From assembly GCF_011742875.1 (NCBI RefSeq), contig NZ_JAAQTL010000001.1, positions 2,914,001-2,978,000 on the forward strand: 64,000 nt of DNA, written 5' to 3'. Each line of letters begins with the position of its first letter. The stretch's first letter is position 1. The notes beneath the pieces are model-generated. The model worked only from the letters and a program-made list of their open reading frames with translations. It had not been told where the DNA came from and did not search any database. This DNA comes from Luteibacter yeojuensis (lineage in GTDB: Bacteria; Pseudomonadota; Gammaproteobacteria; Xanthomonadales; Rhodanobacteraceae). Made by a program: the position numbers and the translations under genes. This document shows positions 63,001 to 64,000 of this stretch, piece by piece.

Positions 63001-63258
63001 CTGCGCCCGATCCTGATGACCTCGTTCGCCTTCATCATGGGCGTCGTGCCCCTGGTGACCTCGCACGGCGCGGGCGCGGAAATGCGCCATGCGATGGGCG
63101 TGGCGGTGTTCTCCGGCATGCTCGGCGTCACCTTCTTCGGCCTCATCTTCACCCCGCTCTTCTACGTGCTGATCCGCGCCTGGAACGAGCGCTCCGAGGC
63201 CCGCCGCCAGGCGCGCCGCGAGCGCCGCCTCCTCGCCCACGCGGCTCGGGAGTCCTGA
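60067..63258 (+). CDS. RND multidrug efflux permease (HAE1 family)
   Basis: A 1063-residue proton-driven inner-membrane pump with two six-helix bundles and two large periplasmic loops. It starts MKIAQFFVDRPILAGVLSVLF, the usual HAE1 opening. The proton-relay aspartates are D410 and D411 (IGIVVDDAIVVVENV). GFVPSQDKQYLVSF and the second-half VLLVFLVLASLYESLSLPLAVI and GLACKNAILIVEFA are family motifs. It is closest in style to MexF/AcrB. It starts 7 bp after the adaptor gene. Drug range cannot be told. Confidence 0.96.
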   Translation: MKIAQFFVDRPILAGVLSVLFLIAGGIAVFKLPISEYPEVVPPTVVVKASYPGANPKVIAETVATPLEEQINGVEGMLYTSSQSTSDGAMTLTVTFALGTDLDNAQVQVQNRVAQALPRLPEEVQRLGVTTNKSSPDLTMVVHLTSPDHRYDMLYLSNYARTRIKDQLARLDGVGDVQLFGAGEYSMRIWMNPEKLAIRNLTTGDVIKAIREQNIEVAAGALNAPPGPSTAAFQVNINTRGRLVTEDDFLNIIVRSDPSGSVTHLRDVARVELGSNNYALRSLLNNREAVAIPIFQRPGSNAIAISDEVRKEMVELKKDFPQGVDYSIVYDPTVFVRGSIDAVVHTLFEAIVLVVLVVILFLQTWRASIIPLVAVPVSLIGTFAVMYLAGFSLNALSLFGLVLAIGIVVDDAIVVVENVERHIEHGLDPKMATRQAMTEVTGPIVATALVLCAVFVPAAFISGLTGQFYRQFALTIAISTVISAFNSLTLSPALSAILLKGRDEPKDRLTVWMDRSLGWLFRPFNRTFERGAHGYVGGVKKILRFSGIVLVLYAGLVGLAFLGFSKVPTGFVPSQDKQYLVSFAQLPDAASLDRTESVIRRMGDIALAQPGVESAVQFPGLSINGFTNSTNAGIVFVTLKPFEERRSKDVSADAIAAALNQKFASIQDAYIAIFPPPPVNGLGTIGGFRMQIEDRGGLGFEELYKQTQGIIGASQKTPELAHLFTSFQVSVPQFDADVDREKAKSEGIDLGDVFQTMQAYLGSLYVNDFNRFGRTYQVNVSAEPSFRHEPSDIVGLKTRNAAGDLVPLGSFLTVRQTNGPDRVQHYNGFPTAEINGGPAPGYSTGQAQDAMEALVKANLPNGMSYEWTELTYQQILAGNTAVLVFPLSVLLVFLVLASLYESLSLPLAVILIVPMVLLSAIFGVFVTGGDNNIFTQIGLIVLVGLACKNAILIVEFAREAEIEGMNRVDAVLEAARLRLRPILMTSFAFIMGVVPLVTSHGAGAEMRHAMGVAVFSGMLGVTFFGLIFTPLFYVLIRAWNERSEARRQARRERRLLAHAARES

Positions 63259-63259
63259 T

Positions 63260-64000
63260 ATGACATCCATGTTCCGCAGTACCGCCCTGTTCGCGGCCCT
63301 CGTCCTCGCCGGTTGCGCGAGCGTGGGCCCCGACTACCACGCCCCCAAGGAAGCGCCGGTGACGTTGCAAGGCGTCGACGCCACCCACCAGGACAGCGCC
63401 GCGTTCCAGGCGCAGTGGTGGAAGCAGTTCGGCGACCCGACGCTGGACGCGCTCATCGTCCGCGCGGCGAAGAACGCGCCGGACCTGAAGATCGCGGTAG
63501 CGCGCCTCGCACAGGCGCGCGCCGCGCTGGGCACCGCGAAGTCGCAGCAGATCCCCGACATCGAGACCGGCGTGTCGTACCAGCGCAGCCGCGAACAACA
63601 GCCCGGCTTCAGCGACCGGCGCCAGACCGTGACGGCGTACCAGGCCGGCTTCGACGCCTCGTGGGAACTCGACCTGTTCGGCGGCATCCGCCGTTCGGTC
63701 GAGGCCGCCCGAGCCGACGCCGGTGCCGGCGAAGCGTCGTTGCGGGACGCGCAGGTGACGCTGTTCGCCGAGGTGGCTCGCAACTACTTCGACCTGCGCG
63801 GCACGCAGTTGCGCGTCGACGTGGCGAAGCGCGATATCGCCAACCAGCAGGATTCGCTCAAGGTGATCGCCGCCCGTGTCGACGTCGGCACGGGCGCCGA
63901 ACAGGACCTCGCCAGCGCGAAGGCCCGACTTGCCGCCGTGGAAGCGCAGCTCCCCGTGCTCGAGACCCAGGCCAGCGCCGACCGGTTCCGCCTCGCGGTA
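63260..64000 (+). CDS. RND outer-membrane factor (NodT/OprM type), 3' end outside window
   Basis: The first 247 residues of an outer-membrane efflux lipoprotein. The lipobox is FAALVLAGC, then ASVGPDYHAPKEAPV, QWWKQFGDPTLDALI, and the first OEP repeat (ASWELDLFGGIRRSVEAARADAGAGEASL; EVARNYFDLRGTQLRVDVAKRDI). It completes the tripartite pump. ATG at 63260 lies 1 bp after the permease stop; ATG at 63269 is an alternative start. The gene runs off the window. Confidence 0.93.
   Translation, partial: MTSMFRSTALFAALVLAGCASVGPDYHAPKEAPVTLQGVDATHQDSAAFQAQWWKQFGDPTLDALIVRAAKNAPDLKIAVARLAQARAALGTAKSQQIPDIETGVSYQRSREQQPGFSDRRQTVTAYQAGFDASWELDLFGGIRRSVEAARADAGAGEASLRDAQVTLFAEVARNYFDLRGTQLRVDVAKRDIANQQDSLKVIAARVDVGTGAEQDLASAKARLAAVEAQLPVLETQASADRFRLAV

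Overview
The window is high-GC DNA that looks like a chromosome segment from a gammaproteobacterium of the Xanthomonadales, probably Rhodanobacteraceae (Luteibacter or Dyella type). This rests on gene content (TonB receptor, OprP-type porin, S33 exopeptidase-like hydrolases, PbpC next to a bacterial alpha-2-macroglobulin), dense 4-bp ATGA/GTGA overlaps, and short GTAGGAGCCGCTATAGCGG repeats in inverted pairs. The genus is an inference. I see no rRNA, tRNA, CRISPR array, insertion sequence or prophage.

Layout. 1-6.6 kb: pbpC (5' part, cut by the window edge) and a thioester alpha-2-macroglobulin. 7-10.8 kb: a small HWE histidine kinase, then an ECF42-type sigma factor locus with DGPF (YCII) and VOC proteins and a matching promoter. 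10.8-13.5 kb: a Tdi1/DUF1851-like protein, a serine hydrolase lipoprotein and an LPG-synthase-type membrane protein. 13.5-16.6 kb: modE and divergent modABC with a clear ModE operator. 16.7-23.6 kb: an EmrAB-type tripartite exporter coupled to DUF2946 and a TonB receptor. 23.6-32.8 kb: a class III lanthipeptide locus. 33-45.4 kb: GH3 and GH43 glycosidases, two paralogous secreted S33 hydrolases around an OprP-type porin, glnA, and a Tat-type phosphoesterase. 45.5-53.8 kb: a 1842-residue Ig/FN3 autotransporter beside three microcystin-dependent (tail-collar) proteins, a GNAT and a DUF6916 protein. 53.9-57.5 kb: uppP, a CadC-like regulator and a second serine hydrolase. 57.7-64 kb: a LysR regulator and an RND pump with a SoxR-like box; its outer-membrane factor is cut by the window edge.

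The most interesting unit is the lanthipeptide locus. On the minus strand it runs ABC ATPase, MacB/FtsX-type permease, NtrC-like response regulator, histidine kinase, then a 45-residue precursor gene (lanA, 26408-26545) and LanKC. The precursor has an ILELQ leader box like labyrinthopeptin leaders and a Ser/Thr/Cys-rich core with two overlapping labionin-type spacings. Just upstream lie two perfect TGTCC-N6-GGACA palindromes exactly 20 bp apart, a GTTCCGG-CA-CCGGAAC palindrome and a sigma-70-like promoter. The response regulator has the AAA+ fold but lacks GAFTGA and has Glu in place of the Walker B Asp, so it may act without sigma-54.

The second unusual locus is the autotransporter/tail-collar trio/GNAT/DUF6916 block, with no other phage genes. 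A third pattern is that three genes (11373, 14492, 56253) end on a TAG that is part of the GTAGGAGC repeat.
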